Source: Deltaproteobacteria bacterium CG11_big_fil_rev_8_21_14_0_20_47_16
GTDB taxonomy: Bacteria > UBA10199 > GCA-002796325 > 1-14-0-20-47-16
NCBI GenBank assembly: GCA_002796325.1
Contig: PCXA01000007.1
Span: forward strand, 80,586-144,585
DNA: 64,000 nucleotides
Direction of reading: 5' to 3'
Below, piece by piece: positions 7,946-17,007 of the stretch. The notes below the pieces were generated by a model that searched no databases, was not told the origin of the DNA, and was given only the letters and a program-made list of their open reading frames with translations. Both the position numbers and the translations under genes were made by a program. Numbering within the stretch: the stretch's first letter is position 1; every line of letters begins with the position of its first letter.

Positions 7946-10477
7946 ATGGCAAACGTATCCGGTGCATTTGGTCCCAATGTTCCACTGCAGCAGGCTGCAG
8001 GGACACCCCCAGCAGCTGGTGGCGCAACCCCACCTGCAACTCCGCCCGCACCAGCGACGCCACCCATGACACGGCCTGTAACAGGCTATTATAGTGCGCA
8101 GACCAAATACGTGGCTGACATCTTTCGTTTGACAGAAGATGCAGACAATCGTTTTGCCAAAGTATTTCCAACAAATGTAACAGTGGGTCGTGGCCGTCGT
8201 GCCCGAACAGTTACGGTGAGCATGACCTGGCGGGCCAAGTTTGCCGACCTCATGAATGCCATTGCAGCAACCCGTCGCCCCATTCCTGGTGAGGCATCAG
8301 AAACAACGGCTCTGCGCACTGCGCTGCGCACGACTGAGGGCAGACGCTTACTTAAGGCCTTGAAGGAAAACCCCAGCCATAAACTTGAAGATGCTGTGGG
8401 AGCCTATAGCCTCAATGCATTCCAGGTTCAGGCCATTCGCAACAAATTATCTCAGTGGCTTCAAGATCAAGACAAGTTCATCTTCACAGAATCTGTGGAT
8501 GGATTGTTGAACCGTATGGGCCGCAATGATGCCAATGCATTCCCAGAACTGTTGGCCTTGATTACCTATCGCACTGGCAAGTCACCTGAAGAAGCCATGA
8601 AGCATTGGTTTGCAGCAGTGGCGGCCGTGATTCCAGATCCGGCCCAACGCACAGCGGCCAAGATGGACTCTGTTTCAGCGGACATTGGTCAATATTTATA
8701 TGCTCACGAAGGCGCTGGCCGCAAGGCAATCCCTGTGCCTGTTGAAGCCCCTGTTGCACCACCCACTGGCGCTGCAGGCCCAACACCTGCCGAAGTTGCA
8801 GAGCAGCTTGCCAAGCGCGCCGTAGGCCGCAGTGTTGCCATTGCCAATTTGAAAACCGCTGATTTGACAACCCACGATATTCCTGCAGCGGTCATGACAG
8901 CCGTTAATAATGAAGAAGCCGTACGTCAGCGCATTGAACAACTCGAAAAGGATTTGGTTGCAGCGGGTTCGGATGCTGCGAAAAAAGCATCTGTTCAAGC
9001 TGAATTAACGGGTGCCAGAACATTGTATGCAAGTAAAATGCAAGCCACGGATAAAGCCGTGGAAGATTGGCTCAAACAAGCCCAATCCGCATTGGACGCA
9101 GCGAACGCCCGTTTGGCTGCAGCCAATGCCGACACGAGTCTTACACCTGCTGACAAACAGGCCAAGATCGACGCCGCACAGGCAGCTATTAATCAGGCAA
9201 CCGAGCAGATCAAACGCATTCAATCATTGTCACCGCAAGCAAAGACAGAGGAAGTTGCTGCGTACCCAATCTACTTGGTCAATAAGCAAAAGGAACAGAG
9301 TCAAGCTGCTCTTGCCGCTGCTGAAAAAGCCAAAGCTGATGCCGACAAAGTCGCGGAAGATACGAAGTGGAAGAAGGATGTTAATACTGAAATCGATAAA
9401 GGCAAAGCACGAGCCAATGTGAAGTTAGATTTGCGTGCAGGTTTCGTCGGCGTGGGAGATACAACATCACCACTTGGACGTCTTAAACTAGTTCCCTCCA
9501 TTGAAAAGCCACTAAACGGCTCAGTGGCATTGGGTGTTGAAGGTGAAGTGGACATCAATAAAGGTGGCTATCGACCTGGAGAAGGAAGTAGTGCTCAGGA
9601 TCTATTTGGACCAGGTGTCATTGGTAGTATTAGTGGTGGCGGAATTGGTGTTTCAAGCCTCTCTCCCTATGCAAAATTTCTTGGTGGTATGCTGACAACC
9701 AAGTTGGGAATGAATGAAATTTGGGTTGACCAGTTTGCTCCAATAAATGGTGCTTTGGGTAAGAACGTTTTACCAGGTGCTATCAATGTGATTGCGGGTC
9801 CACAGGTAGTAGTGGATTCTGATCCAAAATTCGACGAAAGTAAAAGTATCGTACGTGGTTGGGGAACTGCGGCCTACGGTGTTCCAGTTGACAGCATTAA
9901 TCTGGCTGAAGAGGAAGGGATTGCTTTTGTAAAGGGTCAAAATGGAAATTTGGCCAAACAGTTTGATGTGGCTGCATCACTTCAATTGGGTGCGAAACTG
10001 GATGATACGCACAAGAGTAGTGTTGTGCTGAATGGTCATTTGGTTGGTACCACAAAGGATGATAATACGCTTTGGGATAGCATGCTGAACATTTCTGGTC
10101 GTGGATTGTATAATAATTGGAGATTCAACTTCGATTGGCGTCCAATCAATGACATGGCATATCAGACAGCGTATCAAAATGGAAAATCCCATTGGGCACT
10201 CGCCACAGAGGGTGGTTATGATTTTGGAAAGATAACTTTGATTGGTGCTTTTAGTCATGCATCAGCGACAATTCTTCGCACAATTGCTTCGGGTGGCGAT
10301 GGTAGTCCTTCCTCAGGTACCCCAGAACAGTCAGAAGTTCATACCAGCCTGACAGATATTAGTTTGGTGGCTCAGTTTAAAATCAGTGCGTTGAGTACTC
10401 TGAGTGTGCGTGCTTCCAAAATATGGGTTCCTGAAGGAACAGGGTATACAGGGCTTCTAACATGGGCGATTAAATAA
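7946..10477 (+). CDS. Unrecognised 843-aa coiled-coil / beta-rich protein, paralogue A
   Basis: Not recognised. The ATG at 7946 is chosen because AAAGGAGA (7931-7938) sits at ideal distance. The protein begins MANVSGAFGPNVPLQQAAG with no signal peptide. Then come a Pro/Ala-rich linker (about 20-45), a helical region (about 50-265), a second Pro-rich linker and an Ala/Lys/Glu-rich coiled-coil region (about 330-500). The C-terminal third (about 510-843) alternates polar and hydrophobic residues like outer-membrane beta strands (LDLRAGFVGV, WRFNFDWRP, LGAKLDDTHKSSVVLNGHLVG). It is clearly paralogous to the 820-aa protein at 13312, down to the promoter. How a barrel-like domain would reach the envelope without a signal peptide is unclear. 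Confidence 0.75.
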   Translation: MANVSGAFGPNVPLQQAAGTPPAAGGATPPATPPAPATPPMTRPVTGYYSAQTKYVADIFRLTEDADNRFAKVFPTNVTVGRGRRARTVTVSMTWRAKFADLMNAIAATRRPIPGEASETTALRTALRTTEGRRLLKALKENPSHKLEDAVGAYSLNAFQVQAIRNKLSQWLQDQDKFIFTESVDGLLNRMGRNDANAFPELLALITYRTGKSPEEAMKHWFAAVAAVIPDPAQRTAAKMDSVSADIGQYLYAHEGAGRKAIPVPVEAPVAPPTGAAGPTPAEVAEQLAKRAVGRSVAIANLKTADLTTHDIPAAVMTAVNNEEAVRQRIEQLEKDLVAAGSDAAKKASVQAELTGARTLYASKMQATDKAVEDWLKQAQSALDAANARLAAANADTSLTPADKQAKIDAAQAAINQATEQIKRIQSLSPQAKTEEVAAYPIYLVNKQKEQSQAALAAAEKAKADADKVAEDTKWKKDVNTEIDKGKARANVKLDLRAGFVGVGDTTSPLGRLKLVPSIEKPLNGSVALGVEGEVDINKGGYRPGEGSSAQDLFGPGVIGSISGGGIGVSSLSPYAKFLGGMLTTKLGMNEIWVDQFAPINGALGKNVLPGAINVIAGPQVVVDSDPKFDESKSIVRGWGTAAYGVPVDSINLAEEEGIAFVKGQNGNLAKQFDVAASLQLGAKLDDTHKSSVVLNGHLVGTTKDDNTLWDSMLNISGRGLYNNWRFNFDWRPINDMAYQTAYQNGKSHWALATEGGYDFGKITLIGAFSHASATILRTIASGGDGSPSSGTPEQSEVHTSLTDISLVAQFKISALSTLSVRASKIWVPEGTGYTGLLTWAIK

Positions 10478-10518
10478 AATAGAAACTATTGAAGTTACAA
10501 TATACAGTGAGGGTTTTT

Positions 10519-13167
10519 ATGATGAATAAATACAAATCAAACTACATTCTGGTAGCCCTGTTGGGAATGCTTAGCCTGACGGGCTGTCTCTCCGACGGAA
10601 GTCTCGGCGGCCATGACTCAGAGAAGATTTTGCCAAGTGAAAGCTCGACGAAAATCATCTCTTTCAAGGTGCGTCCTGCTTCTGCTCAAAAATCAGAGGC
10701 CAAGAGCAAAATCGAAATTGATCAGGGTGATAGTGTCATTATCTCTTGGGAAGTTTTGGGTGCTAAGTCAGTTTCTATTCAGAATGATACATTCGTTGAT
10801 ACATTCAAGTCCAAAGTACTTGGTTTATCAGGTGAGCAACAGGTAGATCATATTACAAAAGACGAAACGTTTCAGCTAATTGCCCAAGGTGGTTTGGATG
10901 GTGAAGAAGCCAAGGGGTCAGTGACTGTTACGGTCCGTCAGTCTGCACCTGCAACAATTACCAGCTTTTCAGCAACTCCAGATACAATTCGCTCTGGTGC
11001 AACGTCAGATTTATGCTTCCAACTTTCAGATAAAAGCGCCAAGGCCAAGATTACAGCTGGTGATAATGTAGTTTGGTCAAGTGATACTGCAGAAGCCACA
11101 GATGATGGTTCTGATGGTACGGAAATTACTGATGATACAGTGATTCAAGATCCATACTCACTAGATAGTCTTTCAACTCAAAAATCATTGTTCTTTGCTA
11201 AAGTGGCAACACCAGCTGCTCCTCAAGATCCATATGCAGGGTCAGGTGGAGAAGAAACTACAGAAGACGATACAAGCGATGAACCAACTTGCGTCACGGT
11301 ATCACCCACAGAAACAACGAAATACGTTCTTACAGTTGTGAATGCAGATGGTTCAGATGGCGACAGCAAAGATGCAACGGTAACCGTTACCGCATCAGAA
11401 TTGTCGATTGTATTTACTGCTCAACCTACACAATTGAGTTCAGAGGGTGGTGATGTAGTTCTGAACTGGACCGTAACTCCAGCAGATGCTCAGGTGAACA
11501 TTGAACCTGCTGGGGCATCCAATGAAGCTAGCAGTGGTGCAAGAACGGTTAAAGTTAGTACCACAACCACATTTACATTAACAGCAACCACCAAAGATGG
11601 TCAGAGTAAAACTGTTGAAGCCACAGTGGTCGTTGGTGGTGGAACAGGTGGTATAAATTTGCGCCTAACCGCATCGTCGCAGTCTGTGTTTGCCGGTGAA
11701 TCGGTTGACCTTGCTGTAACTGGTGATGCTGTTCCAAGTTCTGTGACGCTTCTTGATCCTGCTGGAAACGCCACTGAAACCAATGTTGCTGATGGCAAGA
11801 TCACCATTGCGAAACCAGTGAGTGGTTCTTACACCGTGGAATCCAATGGGTCGCGCTCTAACTCTGTTTCATTGGAAGTACGCGCTCTTAAACAGCGTTC
11901 TACAAAGGGTGTGTATGGCGTTGCATCTTCTGATACCCAAAGAATTATTGCGGGTTCTGATACTGGTGATGTTGCAACTGAAAGTGTAGCGGGTAAGAAT
12001 GTTGATGTTCTAAATATGCAGTTTTCTCAATTGTCAGGGGATGCGATGTTAGATGTGAAGTTTGATGCCGCAGCTCCGTTGTCGGATCGAATTAATAAAG
12101 ATATTAAAAAGACAAAACTGAGTTTCTTTGCACCCTATACAATTCGTGTTGTGTTAGTAGATGCTTCCAATCCAAACCGGTTATATGCTGGTGCAACAGG
12201 TGCGCTCTTGATTTCTGAGGATTCTGGTACAAGTTGGAATCTCGTAGATCCATTAATGATATTTGATAATGCGCATAATTTTACCAGTAGGGATGAAGAG
12301 CATAAGGGATGTGATGGTTCCACACAAAAGGGAATCAAATATTCTAAAGCGAATGGTGCATGGGTAGGTATGATTCAGATTTGTGATATAGTTGCGGATG
12401 GTAAATCAGTTGTTTTAGCGACAGATCAAGGCACATATCATATTAACAACATTGATGCACGCCTTGATGCCGCCACGCGCAAAGCAAATCCATGGAAGCA
12501 GGGCATTGTGGGTAAAGTTGTAAACGCTTTGGCATCTATTAAAACCGGTGACCAAACTATCTTGATTGCTGCTGCAAGTGACGGTGTTTATGTCAACGAT
12601 CAAGCAGGTGATCCCAAGGCCTGGCAACAATTGGACAAAGAAAACCTCTCTGGTGCTGTGAATGCAATTGCTGTGAGCGGTGGTACACTCTTTGCCGGCA
12701 CTGATGGTGGTCTCTTCAAACATGAAGGATTGGATGCATCTGGTAAGTGGGAAGCTGTAGCAACGCCTGCCCCTGCCGATGGTGCCATGTCAATCAAGGC
12801 CCTGGCGGTTGATGCTGCTAACAAGTCCACACTTTATGTGGGTACTCAGGAAGGCTTATTTGTTGCCCGCAGCTGTGGCAAGAGCTTCACAGTGGTGCCT
12901 GCCGATTTGGGCGACGTGCGTAACATTGCCGTGGCCAGCGATGGTAGCCAATCCACAGTCGCTGTGGCAACGAGCAAAGGTCTCTTTACCTCGACAGGTC
13001 TTGCTGTTTCGGGTGATGCGTGCAGCGCTGTTCCAGCACCAACCCCAAAGCCAGCGACAACACCAGACCCAGCTAATACACCCACAACAGATAAACCAAC
13101 TGTGACGGTTACAACACCAACAGCCCAACCGATTAACGCGGGCCCAGGAACCGTAACACCACAGTAA
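10519..13167 (+). CDS. Large lipoprotein with Ig-like and BNR/sialidase-like repeats
   Basis: An 882-aa protein starting at the ATG at 10519 after GTGAGGG; the upstream TTG extension only adds residues before the signal. The signal peptide (YILVALLGMLSLTGC) ends in lipobox LTGC. The mature part starts with beta-sandwich-like repeats (KIISFKVRPASAQKS, ATITSFSATPDTI, LSIVFTAQPTQLSSEGG) of the kind seen in bacterial Ig-like domains, with an acidic DD/EE-rich insert (about 195-265). The second half has propeller-like repeats with BNR features (LYAGATGALLISEDSGTSW, LFAGTDGGLFKHEG, LYVGTQEGLFVARSCGKSF). The last 45 residues are Pro/Thr-rich. Likely an exposed lipoprotein of unknown ligand, 41 bp after paralogue A and possibly cotranscribed. 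Confidence 0.75.
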   Translation: MMNKYKSNYILVALLGMLSLTGCLSDGSLGGHDSEKILPSESSTKIISFKVRPASAQKSEAKSKIEIDQGDSVIISWEVLGAKSVSIQNDTFVDTFKSKVLGLSGEQQVDHITKDETFQLIAQGGLDGEEAKGSVTVTVRQSAPATITSFSATPDTIRSGATSDLCFQLSDKSAKAKITAGDNVVWSSDTAEATDDGSDGTEITDDTVIQDPYSLDSLSTQKSLFFAKVATPAAPQDPYAGSGGEETTEDDTSDEPTCVTVSPTETTKYVLTVVNADGSDGDSKDATVTVTASELSIVFTAQPTQLSSEGGDVVLNWTVTPADAQVNIEPAGASNEASSGARTVKVSTTTTFTLTATTKDGQSKTVEATVVVGGGTGGINLRLTASSQSVFAGESVDLAVTGDAVPSSVTLLDPAGNATETNVADGKITIAKPVSGSYTVESNGSRSNSVSLEVRALKQRSTKGVYGVASSDTQRIIAGSDTGDVATESVAGKNVDVLNMQFSQLSGDAMLDVKFDAAAPLSDRINKDIKKTKLSFFAPYTIRVVLVDASNPNRLYAGATGALLISEDSGTSWNLVDPLMIFDNAHNFTSRDEEHKGCDGSTQKGIKYSKANGAWVGMIQICDIVADGKSVVLATDQGTYHINNIDARLDAATRKANPWKQGIVGKVVNALASIKTGDQTILIAAASDGVYVNDQAGDPKAWQQLDKENLSGAVNAIAVSGGTLFAGTDGGLFKHEGLDASGKWEAVATPAPADGAMSIKALAVDAANKSTLYVGTQEGLFVARSCGKSFTVVPADLGDVRNIAVASDGSQSTVAVATSKGLFTSTGLAVSGDACSAVPAPTPKPATTPDPANTPTTDKPTVTVTTPTAQPINAGPGTVTPQ

Positions 13168-13184
13168 TAATTTTTGACAAGATC

Positions 13185-13217
13185 AAGCCGCCCCGGGTTA
13201 CCGAGGCGGCTTTTTTT
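13185..13217 (+). terminator. Intrinsic terminator 1 of a repeated family
   Basis: AAGCCGCC (13185-13192) and GGCGGCTT (13205-13212) form the stem, with an inner CGG/CCG and a GTTA loop, followed by seven T. It lies 18 bp after the lipoprotein stop. Preceding sequence (TTTGACAAGATCAA) and stem resemble the terminators at 15796 and 16925. Confidence 0.9.
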
Positions 13218-13252
13218 GTATCTAAATTTTTGAAAATTTATGTGAAATTTAA

Positions 13253-13279
13253 GCAACATTTTAAAGTTTGGGCCGATAC
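13253..13279 (+). promoter_or_regulatory. Sigma28-like promoter, copy 2
   Basis: GCAACATT (13253-13260), 11-base spacer, GCCGATAC (13272-13279). The sequence from the spacer to the start codon aligns with copy 1 (AAGTTTGGGCCGATAC, then AGAACGGGG), apart from the hairpin insertion found only in copy 1. The start codon follows 32 bp after the -10. Confidence 0.65.
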
Positions 13280-13311
13280 TCTAAATAGAACGGGGAAAAG
13301 GAGGCTGTGTT

Positions 13312-15774
13312 ATGGCAAAAGTGTCTGGTGTATTTGGTCCAAGTATTCCGTTACAGCAGGCTGCAGGGACACCTCCAGCAGCTACTCCATCTGCAGCACG
13401 GTCTGCAGACTTCAATGCGCAAACCAAATTGGTAGCTGATGTGCGTCATTTGGCAGAAGATGCAGACAAGCGCTTTGCAAAGGACTTTCCGCAAGAAATA
13501 GATAAACGAGTTAAGATGGGTCGCCGATATCAAACTATAAAGACATCTATTAACATGACTTGGCGGGCCAAGTTTACCGGTCTCATGAGTGCCATTGTAG
13601 AATCGGAGCGAGATTCTAGCCTTCGTTTAGAGCTTCGCACAAGGGAAGGCCGTCAGTTACTCAATTCCTTGAAAGAAAACCCCAGTCAACGGATTGAAGA
13701 TGCTGTGGCAACATATAATTTGGGTGAGTCTCAAGTTAAAGCTATCCGCGACAAGTTGTCCCAATGGCTTGTGGATCAAGATGAAAAAATGTTCAAGGCC
13801 TCGGTAGGCGGCTTGTTGAATCGCATAGTTCGTGGTGATGCGATTGCATCTTCAGAACTTTTGGCACTACTCACATATCGAACTGGAAATACACCGCAAG
13901 AGGCTTTTAAATATTGGCTTGCAGCAGTTGCGGCAGTGATCCCAGATCCAGCCCAGCGTACTGCTGCCACTATGGATGAACAATCGTCCAAGCTTGGCGA
14001 GTATCTTTATAATAATGAAGGTTCTACTCGAAGGCATATTCCGGTTCCAGTTGATACTCCAGTTTCAGCATCCACTAGAGTGGCTGGTTCAACACCAGAT
14101 GAAGTTAGAGAGCTTGAAATCAAGCACGCAATGGGTCGTGTGGCAGCTATTGCTAAACTAAAAACAGCTAGCCTAACAATACATGATGTTCCCAAGTCAG
14201 TGATTGATGCTGTCGATGCAGAGGAAACTGCACGTTTACAACTCAAGAAATCGGAGCAGGATGTTGCTGCTGTAGGTTCTGATGCGGCTAAAAAATCTGC
14301 AGCAGAAGCGGCGTTGGAAAATTCTAAAGTATCTTATGATAATAAAAAGAAGGCCACCGACAAGGCTGTTTCTGATTGGCTCAAATCCGCACAGGATGTC
14401 TTGAATAAAGCAGTCGCAGAATTAACAGAGGCCAATGCGGCGACAGGTCTTTCGCTTGCCAATAAACAGGCTAAGATCAATGCTGCACAAGTCGCTGTTG
14501 ATAGGGCATCGGCTTTGGTTGTGCATATTCAATCACTGTCCCCACAAGCGACTGTTAATACAGTGGTTGCATTTCCAATGTATATGGCTGTTAAGGTTGT
14601 TGAGCAGGAGCAAGCTGCCCTTGCCGCTGCAGAGAAAGCAAAATCGGTTGCAGTGTGGAAGGAGGGGATCGATAAAATTGTTGAAAAAGATGGAATGGCG
14701 GCAAAATTTACGAACAAAGTTTATGCCGGAAAGGCAACTGCGGGCGATACATTTGACTCGGGCCTATTTCGAGAAAAGGGAAGCTTGGAATTATCCGTAC
14801 CAATAAAATATGGAGAAGTTGGTATTGAAACAGAGATGGATATCAATAGTGCTTCGCTTAAACCTGGCCAGGGTTCCAGCCGCCAAGATCTTTTCGGATC
14901 AGGAATGGGTACAAAAGTTGCCGGTGGGAACCTTGCCGTTGACTATGTCAGTCTGTTTGCCCGGTTACTTGATAAGCGACTTACCTTGAAGGCTGGACTA
15001 AATGAAATTTGGACGGATCCATATGGCCCATTGCTTACAAGCCTAGGTAAAACTGCACTGCCAGCGGCAATCAATAGCAATTTGGGTGGATATGGTGAAT
15101 TGAAGCTGGGTGGAACGGGTTTTATAAATTTTGTTACACAATTGGCTATAGGGCGCCCTATTGCATCAGCGAGTTTAACCGGTAATAATAAATTCGAATA
15201 TCTTACGGGTGATGATGAGAAACCAGCATTTCAAGTGGATGGCGCCGCAACTCTTTCATTTGGTGCACCGATTGATGGTGGTAAAAGGAAATCCACACTG
15301 TCTCTGACGGCCCATGTTGTTGATACCATGAAAGATGATCAATCCAATTGGGATCTGATGTTAAATGTTGCTGGTCGAGCATTTTATAAGAAATGGCAAT
15401 TTGGATTTAACTGGCGACCGATAAATAATATGACCCATATCGCTCCATACCAATCAGATGTCTCTCATTGGGCTTTAATTGGGCAAGTTGGTTACGATGT
15501 TTCAAGTCGTCTGGTTTTGAGCGTGTCGGCCAGTCACTCAACGGCTCAGACTGTGCGCGAACTCCAAGTAGTAGGTGACGGATCTCCCGCAACAGGTGTT
15601 CCAGAACAATCCATTACAATAACGGACCTTACAGACTATGGTATTGCAGCCAATTTTAAGCTTAATAAGTATAACTCCATTTTGGCACGAGTTGCTCGGA
15701 TCTCTGTGCCAGAGGGAGATGGTTTCTATTATGGATTGATTTATACCCTTACAAACAAGTCTGACGATGAGTAA
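13312..15774 (+). CDS. Unrecognised 820-aa coiled-coil / beta-rich protein, paralogue B
   Basis: Not recognised beyond its relation to the 843-aa protein at 7946. The start is fixed by AAAGGAGG upstream of the ATG. Same order of parts: MAKVSGVFGPSIPLQQAAG without signal peptide, helical block (shared ELLAL.TYRTG, AAVAAVIPDPAQRTAA), Ala/Lys-rich coiled coil (about 315-465) and a beta-rich C-terminus (shared WQFGFNWRPINNM, SHWALIGQVGYD, VPEG.G). The N-terminal and middle blocks are much closer between the two than the C-terminal strands, as if the strand-rich part diverges faster. It has its own promoter and terminator, so it is a monocistronic duplicate. Confidence 0.75.
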   Translation: MAKVSGVFGPSIPLQQAAGTPPAATPSAARSADFNAQTKLVADVRHLAEDADKRFAKDFPQEIDKRVKMGRRYQTIKTSINMTWRAKFTGLMSAIVESERDSSLRLELRTREGRQLLNSLKENPSQRIEDAVATYNLGESQVKAIRDKLSQWLVDQDEKMFKASVGGLLNRIVRGDAIASSELLALLTYRTGNTPQEAFKYWLAAVAAVIPDPAQRTAATMDEQSSKLGEYLYNNEGSTRRHIPVPVDTPVSASTRVAGSTPDEVRELEIKHAMGRVAAIAKLKTASLTIHDVPKSVIDAVDAEETARLQLKKSEQDVAAVGSDAAKKSAAEAALENSKVSYDNKKKATDKAVSDWLKSAQDVLNKAVAELTEANAATGLSLANKQAKINAAQVAVDRASALVVHIQSLSPQATVNTVVAFPMYMAVKVVEQEQAALAAAEKAKSVAVWKEGIDKIVEKDGMAAKFTNKVYAGKATAGDTFDSGLFREKGSLELSVPIKYGEVGIETEMDINSASLKPGQGSSRQDLFGSGMGTKVAGGNLAVDYVSLFARLLDKRLTLKAGLNEIWTDPYGPLLTSLGKTALPAAINSNLGGYGELKLGGTGFINFVTQLAIGRPIASASLTGNNKFEYLTGDDEKPAFQVDGAATLSFGAPIDGGKRKSTLSLTAHVVDTMKDDQSNWDLMLNVAGRAFYKKWQFGFNWRPINNMTHIAPYQSDVSHWALIGQVGYDVSSRLVLSVSASHSTAQTVRELQVVGDGSPATGVPEQSITITDLTDYGIAANFKLNKYNSILARVARISVPEGDGFYYGLIYTLTNKSDDE

Positions 15775-15793
15775 TAGGATTTTGACAAGATCA

Positions 15794-15826
15794 AACCGCC
15801 CTGCTATCCAGCCGGGCGGCTTTTTT
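15794..15826 (+). terminator. Intrinsic terminator 2 of a repeated family
   Basis: CCGCCC (15796-15801) pairs with GGGCGG (15814-15819), with an inner GCT/AGC and ATCC loop, then six T. It is 20 bp after the 820-aa gene and nearly identical to the terminator at 16925. Confidence 0.9.
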
Positions 15827-15888
15827 GTGCTTATAATTTAACTGGTTAACATAATGTGACGTTTTTGAAAATTTTATGTGAAATCTTA

Positions 15889-15915
15889 GCAACTTTTATT
15901 ATCGGCTGCCGATGA
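15889..15915 (+). promoter_or_regulatory. Sigma28-like promoter, copy 3
   Basis: GCAACTTT (15889-15896), 11-base spacer, GCCGATGA (15908-15915). The 30 bases upstream (TTTTTGAAAATTTTATGTG, then AAATCTTA) are nearly the same as those before copy 2 at 13227, an AT-rich block that could serve as an UP element. The 306-aa gene starts 76 bp downstream. Confidence 0.6.
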
Positions 15916-15991
15916 CATATACAGAAGCTGTTGTGGTATTGAGAATTGTCTCATATATCCATCACAAGACTAGACAACATAAGGAGAGTAT

Positions 15992-16912
15992 ATGGCAAAC
16001 GTTAGCTGGAATAAATTGTTGGGGAGCTTGAATAATGTATTGGAATTAGTTCCTGCCTATAAGGTTGATGGGAAGACTGTAGCTACACTTAAGGATTTAT
16101 TTTCAAAAGCAAACATACCACAATCCATTGATGTGAATGTTGTAGAGCTAACTTCTTCTTCTGGTGGAAAAACAAGAGAATTAATTTTTAATGTTGGTGG
16201 TGCTGACAACTCTTTGTTCAGGCTTGCAGAGAATGGAAGTGTATACCGTGGTATTACTTCAAGAAAGCCAGCGCTGGTATTGTCAACCGTAGCCACTGAA
16301 ATGATTTTTATGGGAGTTGGTCATCCATTTGCATCACAATTGTCTCCAATTCAACGAGGCGCGGAACTCTTGTATGCATGCTATTTGCAGTCAGGTCAGG
16401 ATTGTAGTGCACAAAAATCTAATTTGTTAAAATTGGTTTCTCCACCTGTACCTGCTGTTGGTAATAAAGCTGCTTCCAATACCCCTCCAACGTTTCCTCA
16501 TACAAAAGAAGGAATGTTTGCTGCGGCGCAATATATTTGGAATAAAGTAGATAGTTTTATTGAAGTTGCAGACAAAGCAGATTCAAGTGATAGTGACTCA
16601 GATGTATTGAAAGCTATCTTAAAAAAATATGCCGCAGCCAGGCCACTATTAAAACCTACAACTGAAGAAAGTGCCCTTGAATTGTTGAACTTTGCCCAGC
16701 GGATGCTGGCAGAATTTGAAGGAAGCTCCCATTTAGAGGCATTTGTGGTTGAAGAGGGAAAGTGTGAATCGATTAGGAGTGCCTATCATCGGGAAGATAA
16801 TGGATCTGCCATGTGTACAATAGTGGATACTACATGGATATGTAGCTTAGGCGTTTATTCTTTTAAACACGTCACATCGAATACGTCCAGTTGTCAGTCC
16901 TATGATAAGTAG
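15992..16912 (+). CDS. Hypothetical protein, 306 aa
   Basis: Not recognised. AAGGAGAG lies eight bases before the ATG. It begins MANVSWNKLL, sharing only the MA-N/K-VS start with the two large paralogues, and has no signal peptide or membrane segment. The first 100 residues look globular alpha/beta (VNVVELTSSSGGKTRELIFNVGG); a Ser/Asp-rich stretch (DSSDSDSD) lies near residue 205; the last 60 residues hold four Cys (GKCESIR, SAMCTIV, TWICSLG, SSCQSY) that could form disulphides. It is bracketed by its own promoter and terminator, so it looks like a third independent unit of the island. Function unknown. Confidence 0.7.
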   Translation: MANVSWNKLLGSLNNVLELVPAYKVDGKTVATLKDLFSKANIPQSIDVNVVELTSSSGGKTRELIFNVGGADNSLFRLAENGSVYRGITSRKPALVLSTVATEMIFMGVGHPFASQLSPIQRGAELLYACYLQSGQDCSAQKSNLLKLVSPPVPAVGNKAASNTPPTFPHTKEGMFAAAQYIWNKVDSFIEVADKADSSDSDSDVLKAILKKYAAARPLLKPTTEESALELLNFAQRMLAEFEGSSHLEAFVVEEGKCESIRSAYHREDNGSAMCTIVDTTWICSLGVYSFKHVTSNTSSCQSYDK

Positions 16913-16924
16913 TGTTGTGATTAG

Positions 16925-16956
16925 GCCGCCCTGCTATCCAGCTGGGCGGCTTTTTT
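16925..16956 (+). terminator. Intrinsic terminator 3 of a repeated family
   Basis: GCCGCCC (16925-16931) pairs with GGGCGGC (16944-16950), inner GCT/AGC, loop ATCC, then six T. It differs from terminator 2 at only a few bases, which points to duplication of the intergenic regions. Confidence 0.92.
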
Positions 16957-17007
16957 GTATCTCAATTTATCTTCCCTTTGGAAGAGAAGCGGTGAGGAGT
17001 AAATAAA

